In this document: positions 35,811 through 46,100 of the stretch, piece by piece
How positions within the stretch are numbered: the first letter of the stretch is position 1
Layout of the letters: each line of letters opens with the position of its first letter
Translations under genes and position numbers: made by a program
Origin: UBA4465 sp002292365
GTDB taxonomy: Bacteria > Bacteroidota > Bacteroidia > Cytophagales > Cyclobacteriaceae
Length of the DNA: 64,000 nucleotides
Direction: 5' to 3'
Assembly (NCBI GenBank): GCA_943788615.1
Contig: CALSQY010000001.1
Span: 310,001-374,000, forward strand
Notes under the pieces: generated by a model
What the model saw: only the letters and a program-made list of their open reading frames with translations
Databases searched by the model: none
What the model was told of the DNA's origin: nothing

Positions 35811-36464
35811 ATGCAATACGACTGGTTTCAAGTAAATTTTTTGGGTTGTTTTTTGAATTTGAATCTGGAATTCAAAACAAAGTTGAACCACAAGCAATAC
35901 AGTCTTTCTGAACCTTCAGTGACGCCGAGGGTCCTGCATCACTGGCATCAAACAGGCGTGATCACGGATCGCCGAGCCAAAGGGAAGGGTTGGAGTAAGT
36001 TCAGTTTTATAGAATTGGTTTGGATCAAGCTCATCATCCGGTTACGAGAATTTGGTCTGAGCCTTGACAAAATAAAAATAGGGAAGAAGGATTTAAGCAA
36101 GTATGCTGCAGAGGATGCGGGGTCTACTTTTCCCTTGCTTGATTTTTATCTACTCTATGTCCGTTCTTTTAAGCACCCGGTCAATCTAAGGGTATTTGAA
36201 GATGGGCACCTGCGCATAGGTCGAGAGAACGAATTATTTGCCCAAAATAATTATGATCAAAAAGCAAAAGATTTTATTCATATCAATTTCAATACATTGG
36301 TCAAGACCGTGCTTCAAAAGGAGGGAGCCACTTATTTATTGGATCCGCGCGCAGAAGTTCAGCAACAATTACAGCGGGCCTTGGCTTCAAACACGATACA
36401 AACCAAAAGGATCGTGTTTGAGGGTCACGATCGAGTAATCAACAAAGCATTTTTAAATGGATAA
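35811..36464 (+). CDS. MerR-family-like transcriptional regulator
   Basis: The 217-residue protein has an N-terminal MerR-type winged helix: KQYSLSEPSVTPRVLHHWHQTGVI followed by KGWSKFSFIELVWIKLIIRLREFGLSLDKI, where the H/WxxxG and wing residues are in place. The C-terminal 120 residues (LDFYLLYVRSFKHPVNLRVFEDGHLRIG ... IHINFNTLVKTVLQKEG) are not a known effector domain to me. The first 30 residues before KLNHKQYS do not fit the family, so translation may start further in, for example at a TTG. It is preceded by a perfect palindrome. A pair of decayed genes lies upstream, on the other strand. Confidence 0.7.
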   Translation: MQYDWFQVNFLGCFLNLNLEFKTKLNHKQYSLSEPSVTPRVLHHWHQTGVITDRRAKGKGWSKFSFIELVWIKLIIRLREFGLSLDKIKIGKKDLSKYAAEDAGSTFPLLDFYLLYVRSFKHPVNLRVFEDGHLRIGRENELFAQNNYDQKAKDFIHINFNTLVKTVLQKEGATYLLDPRAEVQQQLQRALASNTIQTKRIVFEGHDRVINKAFLNG

Positions 36465-36512
36465 GGTTTTGAATGGATATCATATGTGAATACTGCTTTC
36501 ACGGACTCCCAA

Positions 36513-37001
36513 TTACAACATTAATAACAAACCTTTCAGATCCAAAGGTCGCGATGACATTTCAAAGTCACCATTGGGCTTCTTGGGCCATTCGGTTTTG
36601 GGACGATCCCAACACAATTCCAAGCTGTTTCTATCTGGATCTTCCAAATAGATAATTTCTGAAACCCCAAGGTCGACCGCATCAACAAGCGGGTAGGCGG
36701 CTGTTTTGAGATTCAGGTAAACGGTAGCTAAATCTTTTCGGGTTGGATATTGGATAAGAGAATGAAAAATGTCCGTACCCTGAGCTTCGGATTGAGGTAA
36801 ATGCTGAGCAAACCAAGTATCCAAAGCCAACAAATAATGATGGCCTCCCGCGGAGAGGTAGGCCGCGGTGCCTTCTTCATAGGCCAAACTTATTTTAAAT
36901 CCCAAGAGGTCAACATAAAAATCTATCGAACGGGTCAGTTCAGTCACTTTGAGATGCACATATTTACTTTGATCGTCACTAGAAATTTGGTATGGATTCA
37001 T
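36513..37001 (-). CDS. VOC superfamily protein (glyoxalase/dioxygenase-like)
   Basis: From the ATG at 37001 (preferred over 37028 because MNPYQISSDD opens the fold) the protein has about 162 residues and one VOC module pair: VHLKVTELTRSIDFYVDLLGFKIS, then YLSAGGHHYLLALDTW, LIQYPTRKDLATVYLNLKTAAYP, and IIYLEDPDRNSLELCWDRP. His in YVHLKV and Glu in SLELCW are at metal-ligand positions seen in catechol-dioxygenase-like members. The substrate is unknown. It stands alone and is convergent with the MerR-like gene. Confidence 0.8.
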   Translation of the reverse strand: MNPYQISSDDQSKYVHLKVTELTRSIDFYVDLLGFKISLAYEEGTAAYLSAGGHHYLLALDTWFAQHLPQSEAQGTDIFHSLIQYPTRKDLATVYLNLKTAAYPLVDAVDLGVSEIIYLEDPDRNSLELCWDRPKTEWPKKPNGDFEMSSRPLDLKGLLLML

Positions 37002-37088
37002 AATAATTAACGGGTTTATACTCGACAAAACAAATTATTAAAGTAAATTAAAGTTATAATATGATTTTTTCATTTTAAAACTCCTCAT

Positions 37089-37850
37089 ATGAGTACCTCT
37101 GCATCTCGAAGATCTTTTTTTAAGAAAACTGCGGTATTGTCTGCGGCGGGAATGATCTTACCTGCATGTGAATCTACGTCTCCAAAACAAGCTCAGATTC
37201 CGGACCGCTTAAGGATATTATTTCAAGGAGATTCTATTACCGATGCCGGTAGGGATCGATCAAGTATTCAATCCAATGATTTTCTTAAAGGCATGGGCAA
37301 TGGCTATGCCCTCTTGGCGGCATCAAATTTGTTGATAGATTATCCGACCACAGATTGGCATACCTACAATCGTGGGGTCAGTGGAGATAAGGTTTTTCAG
37401 CTTTCAGAGCGATGGGAAAAAGATTGTTTGGACCTTCGACCGGATGTATTGAGCGTACATATTGGGGTCAATGATTTTTGGCATACCTTAACCCATGGTT
37501 ACGAGGGGACGGTAGATACTTATGAAAAAGACTTTTTGAAATTACTGAAAAGAACCCAATCCAGTTTCCCCAAAATCAAGCTTATTATTGGAGAGCCTTT
37601 TGTCGTGCTCGGTGGAACGGCCATTGATACCGAGGCATGGATACCGACTTTTAGAGCGTATCAAAAGGCGGCCGCAGACATTGCTAGGCAAATTGGTACA
37701 GTCTTCATTCCATATCAACAAATTTTTGATGCGGCAGTGGCGAATCAAGGCGTGGCCTATTGGTGTCCCGATGGCGTTCACCCTTCATTGGCGGGATCTG
37801 CTCTGATGGCCAAAGCTTGGATCAAAGCCCTTCACAAGGCCTATGTCTAA
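37089..37850 (+). CDS. SGNH/GDSL-family hydrolase, exported lipoprotein with Tat-like signal
   Basis: The 253-residue protein starts with a twin-Arg-like signal (SRRSFFKKTAVLSAAG) and a lipobox LPAC (Cys27), so it is probably Tat-exported and lipid-anchored. The hydrolase blocks are complete: ILFQGDSITDAG with nucleophile Ser49, GNGYALLAA, the block III VHIGVNDFWH, and block V CPDGVHPSLAG with the catalytic Asp-x-x-His. Such enzymes deacylate polysaccharides or esters. Its last codon overlaps by 4 bases, tail to tail, with the VCBS gene on the other strand, and it may act on glycans handled by the Sus-like system beyond it. Confidence 0.88.
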   Translation: MSTSASRRSFFKKTAVLSAAGMILPACESTSPKQAQIPDRLRILFQGDSITDAGRDRSSIQSNDFLKGMGNGYALLAASNLLIDYPTTDWHTYNRGVSGDKVFQLSERWEKDCLDLRPDVLSVHIGVNDFWHTLTHGYEGTVDTYEKDFLKLLKRTQSSFPKIKLIIGEPFVVLGGTAIDTEAWIPTFRAYQKAAADIARQIGTVFIPYQQIFDAAVANQGVAYWCPDGVHPSLAGSALMAKAWIKALHKAYV

Positions 37851-40800
37851 TGAGTTCCTGTTTGCGTGTCAAGATTGAGTGAAAAGGCCTTCAGAGAACC
37901 TTGATTACTCGCTGCGAAGAGCAGTTTACTAGACCGACTACCCGTCAGTAACATCAAACTTTTTGTATCTTCTCTGAGGATTAAACCACTTTGACTCATG
38001 GGGACCGTTTTGAAAGATCCATCACCATTCCCTTTTAGTAAGAGGCCTATACCCGCATCTGCTCTGGGAGTTTCCACCTCAGAGGCAAAAAGATTGCCTG
38101 CAAGAATGATGTCTGGAATGGAATCTTGATCAATATCGGTTATGATCAGGTCATTGATGGGCGCATACTGAGCTTCGATAGGCAAATCTGTAGCTTCAAA
38201 ATTTCCTTTACCATCATTAATAAACATTTTACTTGAGAAACTACTGATTTGGAGGTGTCGTGCATCTTCCAATCCCTTTTTACCGTATATTGATTCTAGC
38301 GAAGCGGAAGCAAAGGAGTTATAGTCTTTAAACTTTACTTCGATAGCTGGGATTTGCTCAGAGGAACACTGCCTACCTCTGACAGGAAATTGTTCCCCAT
38401 TATTGAAGTAGCCAAGCACCAAATCCTGCGAATTGTTGAGGTCAAAGTCATCTACATAAAGATCAAAGGAGGCCTCATCACTGGCCTGGTATTTATAATT
38501 CAGGCCTAGATTTCCAGCCACTAAATCAATATCTCCATCATGGTCGACATCTGCTTGAGCGAGACTGAACCACCAACCTTTATAATCGGATAATCCATTT
38601 TCAAAAGGCTGATATTGACCCTTATTCAGTGTGAAAGCCAAGAGTCCCGTCCATTCGCCGACCAGGATGAGTTCATCCAATCCATTTCCATTGATGTCTG
38701 CAAAGACTCCATCGGTAATCATGCCCAATCGAGCTATTTTTGGCATCACCTTTTGAGTGACGTTTTCAAATAGAATCTCATCCGCATTGACCGTAACATT
38801 TTCTAATAGAAAACTTTCTCCGGGATCGGGATAGGCGTGGGGTTTTAGTCTTCCTGTCACCAATAAATCCATATCACCATCTCGATCGTAATCATGGGGG
38901 ATGACGCGACCCCCACTGGCATGCATGGATGGCATAGCGTCCATACTCCGTTCAAAATGCCCATTGATATTGATATAAAGACGGTCCTGGTATTCCCATG
39001 AGCCATCAGGGAACACATTACCCCCACTAACGACATACAAGTCATTGTCGCCATCTCCATCGGCATCAAAAAAGTGTGCATCCAAGTCTTCATAAATAGA
39101 ATCGTTCTCAATGGAGGTTTGGAGATATTCGAAGGAGTTACTTTCCGTTTGAAGATATATTTTGGCTGGAAATGTACTTCCATTGCCTATAAAAATATCT
39201 TCGCGTCTATCACCATTGATGTCCCCTTTGGCCAGAGCGGGGCCGAAATTACTCATCTTATGAGGGAGCAGTACCTGATGATAGAAGTCATTATAGCTAT
39301 TCTCACCGTGTGTAAAGGCAGGTTGAATGTGATGGGAAATGTTTGAAAAAAAGGGGAGATCAGTATTTTTTGGAGCCACGGGGATACTGTTTTTTGTGAC
39401 CTCCATGAGTTGATTGAGTACGAAGCCTTTTACTTCTTGAGAGGTTCCATCAGGCCAGTCGATCGTAATTTTTCCGATGACTTCTTGGTCATCTAAGCCA
39501 AAATGAGCCAGAGGTTCAACGGAACTTTGGTATCCTTTGCTGGTCATCACAATTTGTACTTGCTGCTTTCCACTTTTTGTTAAAAGGGTGACTTTACTAC
39601 CTATGCCGTGAATGTTTTTTTCAATGCCCCTAAGCTTAATTTTGAGGTAGTTCTGGACAGAAGATGTGGGCATATCATTTCTAAAAACAGCAGCTTCCTG
39701 ATCAATATTATTAATGACCAGATCTAGGTCACCGTCATTGTCTAGGTCACCATAGGCGGCACCATTGCTGAATCCAACATAACTTAGAGACCAGTCTTCA
39801 TTGGCTTTGGAGAAGGTGGTATTGCCATTATTTTTGAAAATATAATTGTCAATCGGTTCCTCTGGCATTTCAAGTGAAAGCGCGAGCGATTGATCCAGCT
39901 GCTCTTGACCGCTTATTTTATCCACTTGCTTAAAATAATCTCGATTATTGACCTCCTTTCGTGTACCATTGGAGACAAAGAGATCCTTATTTCCGTCATT
40001 GTCGAAATCAGCAAAGAGGGGACACCAGCTCCAATCGGTAGAGGCAACGCCTGCAGCAAAGGCGATATTACTAAAGATGGGGGTCCCATTTACAGTCCCT
40101 CTATTGAGTTGAAGCGTATTGTACATGTACTGATAGTGAAATCCAGCATTGACCGTTGACCAAAATAGCTCAGGATTCATACTGGCCATATTTGCTTTTT
40201 GTCGGCGATTGTCTTGTGCAGCCATATCAACTTGCATCAAATCGATGAGCCCATCATTATTGATATCTGCAGCATCCGTCCCCATACCATAAAAAGCAGT
40301 CTGGTTGGTAGATTCTTTTATTTTATCGGTGAACGTGCCATCACCATTGTTAATATAGAGGAAATCAGGCGTACTGAAGTCATTAGATATATAAATATCT
40401 TCTAAGCCGTCATTATTAAAATCGGCGATAGAGGCACTAATAGCTAAACCAAAATTTAAAATTCCTGCCGCTTCCGTCACATCTTTAAAAGTGCCGTCAG
40501 CTTGTCGTTCCAACAGGCGATCACTTTTTTCCAGATCCTGGGCATATTTTAAAAATTGATATTTGACGTTCGGTGTTCGGAAGCTGGTTGAGGGATAATT
40601 GGCAAGAAATGCATCTAAATCTCCATCTTGATCGTAATCAAAAAATGTAGTTTGAATAATTTCTTCTTCTGCATCTAGACCATAGTTGGCTGCGGACTCT
40701 GTGAAAGTGAGGTCGCCATTATTGATAAAAAGCTGGTTGGTACGGGGGGCAAACTTGCCTGAAACACTTACATAAATGTCCAATAAGCCATCATTATTGA

Positions 40801-41164
40801 TGTCGATCATGGTGGTTCCAGTATACCAACGCTGATCTCCCGAAACGCCTGCAGCTTCACTGATATCTTCGAAAATCATATTTCCTTTATTCAGATAGAG
40901 CTTATTGGGGATCATGTTACCAGTGAAGTAAATATCGGGTAATTGGTCGTTGTTGATGTCTCCAATAGAGACACCACCTCCCATGTACATATAGGCATAG
41001 GTAAAATAATTGAGGGAATCATTCTCTACAAGTTGATTATTAAAATCAATTTGAGACTCGCTGGGACTTAAGAGTACAAATTTCTTATGGCTGGAAAATG
41101 GATTGCAGGCATTTAGGAGAAATAGGAGTGTGATGAGAGAAATTTCTTTTGAGTAGGAGATCAT
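37847..41164 (-). CDS. VCBS/FG-GAP repeat lipoprotein with ASPIC/UnbV domain
   Basis: The 1105-residue protein has a lipoprotein signal (LLFLLNAC, Cys20) and many FG-GAP/VCBS propeller repeats with the Ca-binding DxDxDGxxD pattern, such as DINNDGLLDIYVS, DYDQDGDLDAFLANY and DLDNDGDLDLVINNI. About midway lies the ASPIC/UnbV domain (IHGIGSKVTLLTKSGKQQVQ ... HFGLDDQEVIGKITIDWPDG). A second propeller follows. In Bacteroidota such proteins often sit after SusC/SusD and are thought to take part in glycan or protein capture on the surface; that role is inferred. A terminator between it and susD (41362-41396) suggests it is not simply part of the susCD transcript. Confidence 0.9.
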   Translation of the reverse strand: MISYSKEISLITLLFLLNACNPFSSHKKFVLLSPSESQIDFNNQLVENDSLNYFTYAYMYMGGGVSIGDINNDQLPDIYFTGNMIPNKLYLNKGNMIFEDISEAAGVSGDQRWYTGTTMIDINNDGLLDIYVSVSGKFAPRTNQLFINNGDLTFTESAANYGLDAEEEIIQTTFFDYDQDGDLDAFLANYPSTSFRTPNVKYQFLKYAQDLEKSDRLLERQADGTFKDVTEAAGILNFGLAISASIADFNNDGLEDIYISNDFSTPDFLYINNGDGTFTDKIKESTNQTAFYGMGTDAADINNDGLIDLMQVDMAAQDNRRQKANMASMNPELFWSTVNAGFHYQYMYNTLQLNRGTVNGTPIFSNIAFAAGVASTDWSWCPLFADFDNDGNKDLFVSNGTRKEVNNRDYFKQVDKISGQEQLDQSLALSLEMPEEPIDNYIFKNNGNTTFSKANEDWSLSYVGFSNGAAYGDLDNDGDLDLVINNIDQEAAVFRNDMPTSSVQNYLKIKLRGIEKNIHGIGSKVTLLTKSGKQQVQIVMTSKGYQSSVEPLAHFGLDDQEVIGKITIDWPDGTSQEVKGFVLNQLMEVTKNSIPVAPKNTDLPFFSNISHHIQPAFTHGENSYNDFYHQVLLPHKMSNFGPALAKGDINGDRREDIFIGNGSTFPAKIYLQTESNSFEYLQTSIENDSIYEDLDAHFFDADGDGDNDLYVVSGGNVFPDGSWEYQDRLYININGHFERSMDAMPSMHASGGRVIPHDYDRDGDMDLLVTGRLKPHAYPDPGESFLLENVTVNADEILFENVTQKVMPKIARLGMITDGVFADINGNGLDELILVGEWTGLLAFTLNKGQYQPFENGLSDYKGWWFSLAQADVDHDGDIDLVAGNLGLNYKYQASDEASFDLYVDDFDLNNSQDLVLGYFNNGEQFPVRGRQCSSEQIPAIEVKFKDYNSFASASLESIYGKKGLEDARHLQISSFSSKMFINDGKGNFEATDLPIEAQYAPINDLIITDIDQDSIPDIILAGNLFASEVETPRADAGIGLLLKGNGDGSFKTVPMSQSGLILREDTKSLMLLTGSRSSKLLFAASNQGSLKAFSLNLDTQTGTH

Positions 41165-41361
41165 TTTATTGAAGAGGCTTAACGAAGAAAGTAAAAAAAT
41201 AAAGCGTTCTGAACCTTAAATTTAATAGACATAAGTCCCTTATCAGCAGAAATAATAATTATTTTTTGCACTCAGTGAAAGGATAAATGAAAATTGAATA
41301 ATCAGAAGTCAAATTCAATTCAAATTTAAGATAGCAGATGAGAGATAAAGACTGAAGAGAA

Positions 41362-41396
41362 TAAAAAAAGCCATCCAAAATGGATAGCTTTTTTAT
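41362..41396 (-). terminator. Rho-independent terminator after susD
   Basis: The hairpin arms AAAAAGCCATCCA and TGGATAGCTTTTT pair except for one unmatched base, around a short AAA loop. It lies about 20 bases beyond the susD stop, and on the - strand a T-run follows. It could act in both directions, but only the - strand has a gene ending here. Confidence 0.7.
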
Positions 41397-41414
41397 TATT
41401 GTTAGGACTTTAAA

Positions 41415-43091
41415 TTAGTAACCAGCATTCTGTGTAAGCGTACCTGTACTCAAATCAATGGCATTTAATGGAATGAACATGTCTACCATATGCGATTGAA
41501 AAGTCTGTGCTTTATCACCAAAATTGGTAATAGTTTGCGCTTCTTTGGTGACGTATGAATTCACTGTTGCTGCCAAAACACCCCATCTTTTTAAATCAAA
41601 GAATCTATGGCCTTCCATGGCGAGTTCTAGTCTTCTTTCAAAACGGACAGCTTGTTTTGCCACAGCAGCATCTGACCATACAGCATCGTATGTCGATATG
41701 TTGTAGTTGGTCACAGCAGGATCCGCGGCCGTACTGCCTGCAGCTCTTGTTCTGATTAGATTTACTTTGGTTCTCGCAGCCTCCAAACGACCGGCTTCGA
41801 CATCACATTCAGCAGCCATAAGTAATACGTCTGCATAGCGCATGATGTTGTAGTTGATACCTGTCCTCTGTTCTCCCCAGCCTCCTGAGCCTCGGTTATC
41901 ATCTTCCCCTGCTCGATAATGATTTTTTGAAGAGATAAAAGGGCCAGAAATATCCACAGCACCTGCTCTCACCCAACTTGCACCTGGCATGACCATAAAT
42001 CCGTTAAAAAGAATACCTCTTCGCCCCATTGTATAATCAATACGCGGGTCTAAATCTCCTGCATGAGGAGTGAAGGCATCATCAACACTCAAACCATAAT
42101 CGTTAGTGATAGGCGTATCATGGTAAGTATCTAGCATAGGTAATCCTGACTCAGTTTTGAAAGCACTGGCAAGATCCACTGAGGCCTGGTAAAAACCACA
42201 ACATAGACCACCTAAATCGCTTCCGATTTGGAAGTTTAACGTTCCTCCTCGGTTACCATTGTTGGAGAGGCCGCCATCTGCAGCAAACTGAATAGCAAAG
42301 ACACTTTCTTTACTATTTTCACCCGCAGAGTTGAAGTTATCAACATACTCCGAGTTCAAAGCATAAACACCACTAGATATTACAGCTTCTAATTGCGTTG
42401 AGGCATCTGCATATTCTCCTTGATAAATATGTGCTTTACCTAAGAAAGCTTTTGCCGTCCAGCTATTGGCTCGACCTGGCTCAGAACTTGACGACGCTAA
42501 ATTATCAGCAGCATACTTAAAATCATCTTCAATTTGCTTCCAAACATCACCAGTATTGGGCTGATTGAACTCATTAGAAGCATATTGTACTTCGTTTATA
42601 TAGGCAACTTTACCCCAGATCTTTTGAAGCTCGAAGTAAAAAAACCCTCTTAAGAAATGTGCTTCAGCCATAGCCTGCGCCACAGCAGCATCTGATTCAG
42701 CAATGGGTAAAGCTACGTTAATCACTGCATTTGCCCTGTTCGCACCTGCATACAATGCCCGCCATTTTCCCAAAGGATATGCGTTGGCAGTAGTCCAATT
42801 ATAGGTCTCAAGGTCAAATAATGGAGCTTGATCACTATCCTCAGAACCCTTATGGGCATCATCAGAGAGAACATCAAACCACCAGTTATCTCCAGTTGAA
42901 AACCAAGGATCACCAGCACCATTATAGATCCCATCAAGTGCCGAATAGGTACTTGTGAGCAATAGATTTACTCCACCCGCATTTTGCAAGGTAGCATCTG
43001 CCAAAACTCCTTTTGGATTAATTGACGTAAAATCTTCACCGCATCCAAAGCTGATGAAGAGTACACTAAGTATTAAATATATTTTTTTCAT
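41415..43091 (-). CDS. SusD/RagB-family nutrient-binding outer-membrane lipoprotein
   Basis: The 558-residue protein has a lipoprotein signal (LSVLFISFGC, Cys17), then the SusD-type start NPKGVLADATLQNAGGVNLLLTSTYSALDG, the TPR-like helices (RAVINVALPIAESDAAVAQAMAEAHFLRGFFYFELQKIWGKV), and the C-terminal block NIMRYADVLLMAAECDVEAGRLEAARTKVNLIRTRA ... RFERRLELAMEGHRFFDLKRWG. It closes the lid of the SusC transporter and binds the ligand. It follows susC by 11 bases on the same strand. Its ligand cannot be read from sequence. Confidence 0.94.
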   Translation of the reverse strand: MKKIYLILSVLFISFGCGEDFTSINPKGVLADATLQNAGGVNLLLTSTYSALDGIYNGAGDPWFSTGDNWWFDVLSDDAHKGSEDSDQAPLFDLETYNWTTANAYPLGKWRALYAGANRANAVINVALPIAESDAAVAQAMAEAHFLRGFFYFELQKIWGKVAYINEVQYASNEFNQPNTGDVWKQIEDDFKYAADNLASSSSEPGRANSWTAKAFLGKAHIYQGEYADASTQLEAVISSGVYALNSEYVDNFNSAGENSKESVFAIQFAADGGLSNNGNRGGTLNFQIGSDLGGLCCGFYQASVDLASAFKTESGLPMLDTYHDTPITNDYGLSVDDAFTPHAGDLDPRIDYTMGRRGILFNGFMVMPGASWVRAGAVDISGPFISSKNHYRAGEDDNRGSGGWGEQRTGINYNIMRYADVLLMAAECDVEAGRLEAARTKVNLIRTRAAGSTAADPAVTNYNISTYDAVWSDAAVAKQAVRFERRLELAMEGHRFFDLKRWGVLAATVNSYVTKEAQTITNFGDKAQTFQSHMVDMFIPLNAIDLSTGTLTQNAGY

Positions 43092-43102
43092 TTCGCTTAT
43101 GA

Positions 43103-46100
43103 TTAAAAGTTAAATTTGAATCCTACTGAAAGTATGCGAGACTGGGGAAATTTTCCGTAATCGACTCCAAGGCCAAGCGTTCCACTTTCCTGAATCTCTG
43201 GATCAGCACCATTGTAATCTGTGATCGTAAATAGGTTAGTACCCTGCACATAAATTCGAGCATTGTCCATGGCTAATTTTGAAGAAAAATTGGACGGCAG
43301 TGTATAGCCAATCTGTAAATTTTTCAGCCTGAAATATGAAGCATCTTCCACATAATAAGAGTTAGAATTTGTCTCATTATTACCAGACGAAGCAGCTCCA
43401 GCACTGAGTGCTGGTAATTCAGCTCCTGTATTCTCTGATGTCCAAGAATTTAACACACGCGTACTTCTGTTCAGATCCACAAACGATGGAAAGTCGGTAT
43501 ATATTTTCAGAACATTAAAGGCATCATTACCTTGTGACCCCGAGAAGAATGCAGAAATATCAAATCCTTTGAAACCAGCATTCAAGTTAAGTCCGTAGGT
43601 GAAATCCGCATGAGGAGAGCCAATGAACGTTCTATCATCATCATCCACATCACCATCTTTATCAACGTCAGCATATCGAAATCTTCCAACGCCTGCTCCA
43701 GTTTGACCAGATGCATCAACTTCGGCTTGTGTTTGAAAAATGCCAATCACTTGTCTACCGTAAAAAGAAGAAATAGGTCGTCCTACTTCTGTGCGCGTGG
43801 CATTGTTACCATTTCTGAAACCTCCACCTACTTGGAAATCACTTGCTAACTGGGTTACTTCATTGTCGTAACTAGAAAAAATTAAATCGACGCCATATGA
43901 AAAACCAGAACTTGTCTGATCAGCATAGCCGATGGCCAATTCGATTCCTGTGTTGTTCACCTCACCAATATTCACATATGGAGCATTTGCATCAATAGCC
44001 GTAGTGGTGATAGTAGTTAAATCTTGGGCAATGAGGTCGTTTGTTGTAATATCAAACCAATCAAAACCTAAAGTTAACTTATCATTCAAAAGGCCAAGTT
44101 CAACACCTACATTCACCGAAGTCGTCGTTTCCCACTTAAGATCACTATTTCCAAGTTGAGATAACAGAGCACCAACGGTAGGAGTACCTGAACCATTGAA
44201 GGCATAATATGCCAAATTATCGTTAAGTGAAGATTGATTTACATCGGGATTTGCGACAGAAAGTGATTGGTTACCCAATTTTCCCCATGATCCCTTTACC
44301 TTAAGATTGGATATTACTCCTGTCGGGAAGAAGTTTTCTTCGCTTACTACCCAAGCAGCGCTTAGAGAAGGAAAAGTGGCCGCAGCATTTGCTTGTGAAA
44401 ATCTCGAAGTTTCATCATTTCTCATACTCACACTTAAAAAATATCGATCTCTGTAAGAATAATTCAAGTTTCCAAAATAAGAGGAAATAGCATAATCGCT
44501 CATGCCTGAACCAGTGACCACAGGGTCATTACTACCGTTTGTGAGGAAATAGAAATCTGGGTCTTCAAAAAGGAATCCTGATCTTTGAAGATTCATAAAT
44601 CTGAATGTGTTGTAGACAGCCTCAGTTCCCACCAAAACGTTGATACTGTGATCGCCAAATGTTTTGGCATAATTCAATGTATTACTAAAAACCCATTCGT
44701 AGTTACTCTGCTCACCATGATATAGAATTGGAGCTGCTCTTGGAGTCTCAGCGTAAGGGTTGGATGGATCAAAGCCTCTTGATTCAAATTGTCGATAATT
44801 AATACCTGCTGAAGTTTTGAAAGTTAGATTCTCCAATAGGTCAGCCTCTAAATAGACATCACCAACAGCTCTAAGCGTTTTGTTGTAGTTGTCTTTAGTG
44901 GCCATCTGTTCAGAAACTGGTCCCGATGAATTCCCTAGTCCTAAACCAGCGTAAGGTCCTCCAAAACCACCATCAGCATCATAAAGCGGAATGAGTGGGC
45001 TGGCCCGTAAGGCATTTTCATGATTGTTCGCTGTACTTCCATTTTCAAAAGACACATTCATGTGCTGACCTATTCTCACCCGATCTTTAACTGTGAATTC
45101 ACCATTTAATCGGGTCGATACCCGGTCGTAGTTGGTTGCTACTTGAATGCCATCTCTATCTTGGTATTGCAAGGACATCATAAACTTGGCTGATTCACTT
45201 CCACCAGAAGCAGAAATCGCATAATTTTTTACAGGTGCATCACGATATAGCTCTTTCATCCAATCTGTTCCACCTGGGGCAACATTCATCACAATATCCC
45301 CTGGAGTACCTTGGATCACACTTGGCACAGAAGCGGAGGCTCCGCTGCCATATTGCTGATGTCCCCATGCCTCACCATCATTGGCATAACTTTGGAAAAG
45401 CATTTCCCCATGTTGTTGTGCATTTAAAAGTTCTGGTAGATTGATGGCTGTTTGAGATCCAAAATAAGCTTCAGCGGTAATTTTAACTTTTCCGCTTCCA
45501 TAACTGCCACTTTTGGTTGTAATGATGACAACACCGTTAGAAGCACGCGCACCATAAATTGATGCGGCACCATCTTTCAAAACATTCATTTGAAGAATGT
45601 CAGAAGGATTGATCGTATTCAGCACATAAGCATCTGTTGTTTGAACACCGTCAATAATATATAATGGATCATTATTGTTTGTAGTTCCATAACCCCTAAT
45701 ACGGATGTTTGGAACTCCACCAGGCTCACCGTTATTCGTCACTGTCACTCCAGTCACTCTACCTTGCAACGCTTCTCCAGCATTGAGCATTGGTACTTTG
45801 GTAGCTTCGCCGATATCAACAGACGCTACCGCACCTGTCACCGATTTCTTCGATTGCGAGCTATATCCGGTCACAACAACTTCTTCAAGTTCTTCAACAT
45901 TGACACCCATAGTTACATCAATTACGGATCGAGCTCCAATCTCCATTTCTTTGGTGTTGTAGCCGATCGCACTGAAGATCAGTGAAGACCCTTGTTCGGG
46001 GACATTGACTTGGTAGGCACCATTAAAGTCAGTGATACTTCCCGTCGAGGTACCCTTAACAATAATATTGACGCCAGGAAGGCCTTCACTATTTTCGTCA

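Noticed and set aside
38857..39346. Frames on both strands within the VCBS gene
   Set aside because: Alternative frames of the aspartate-rich FG-GAP repeats give spurious open frames.
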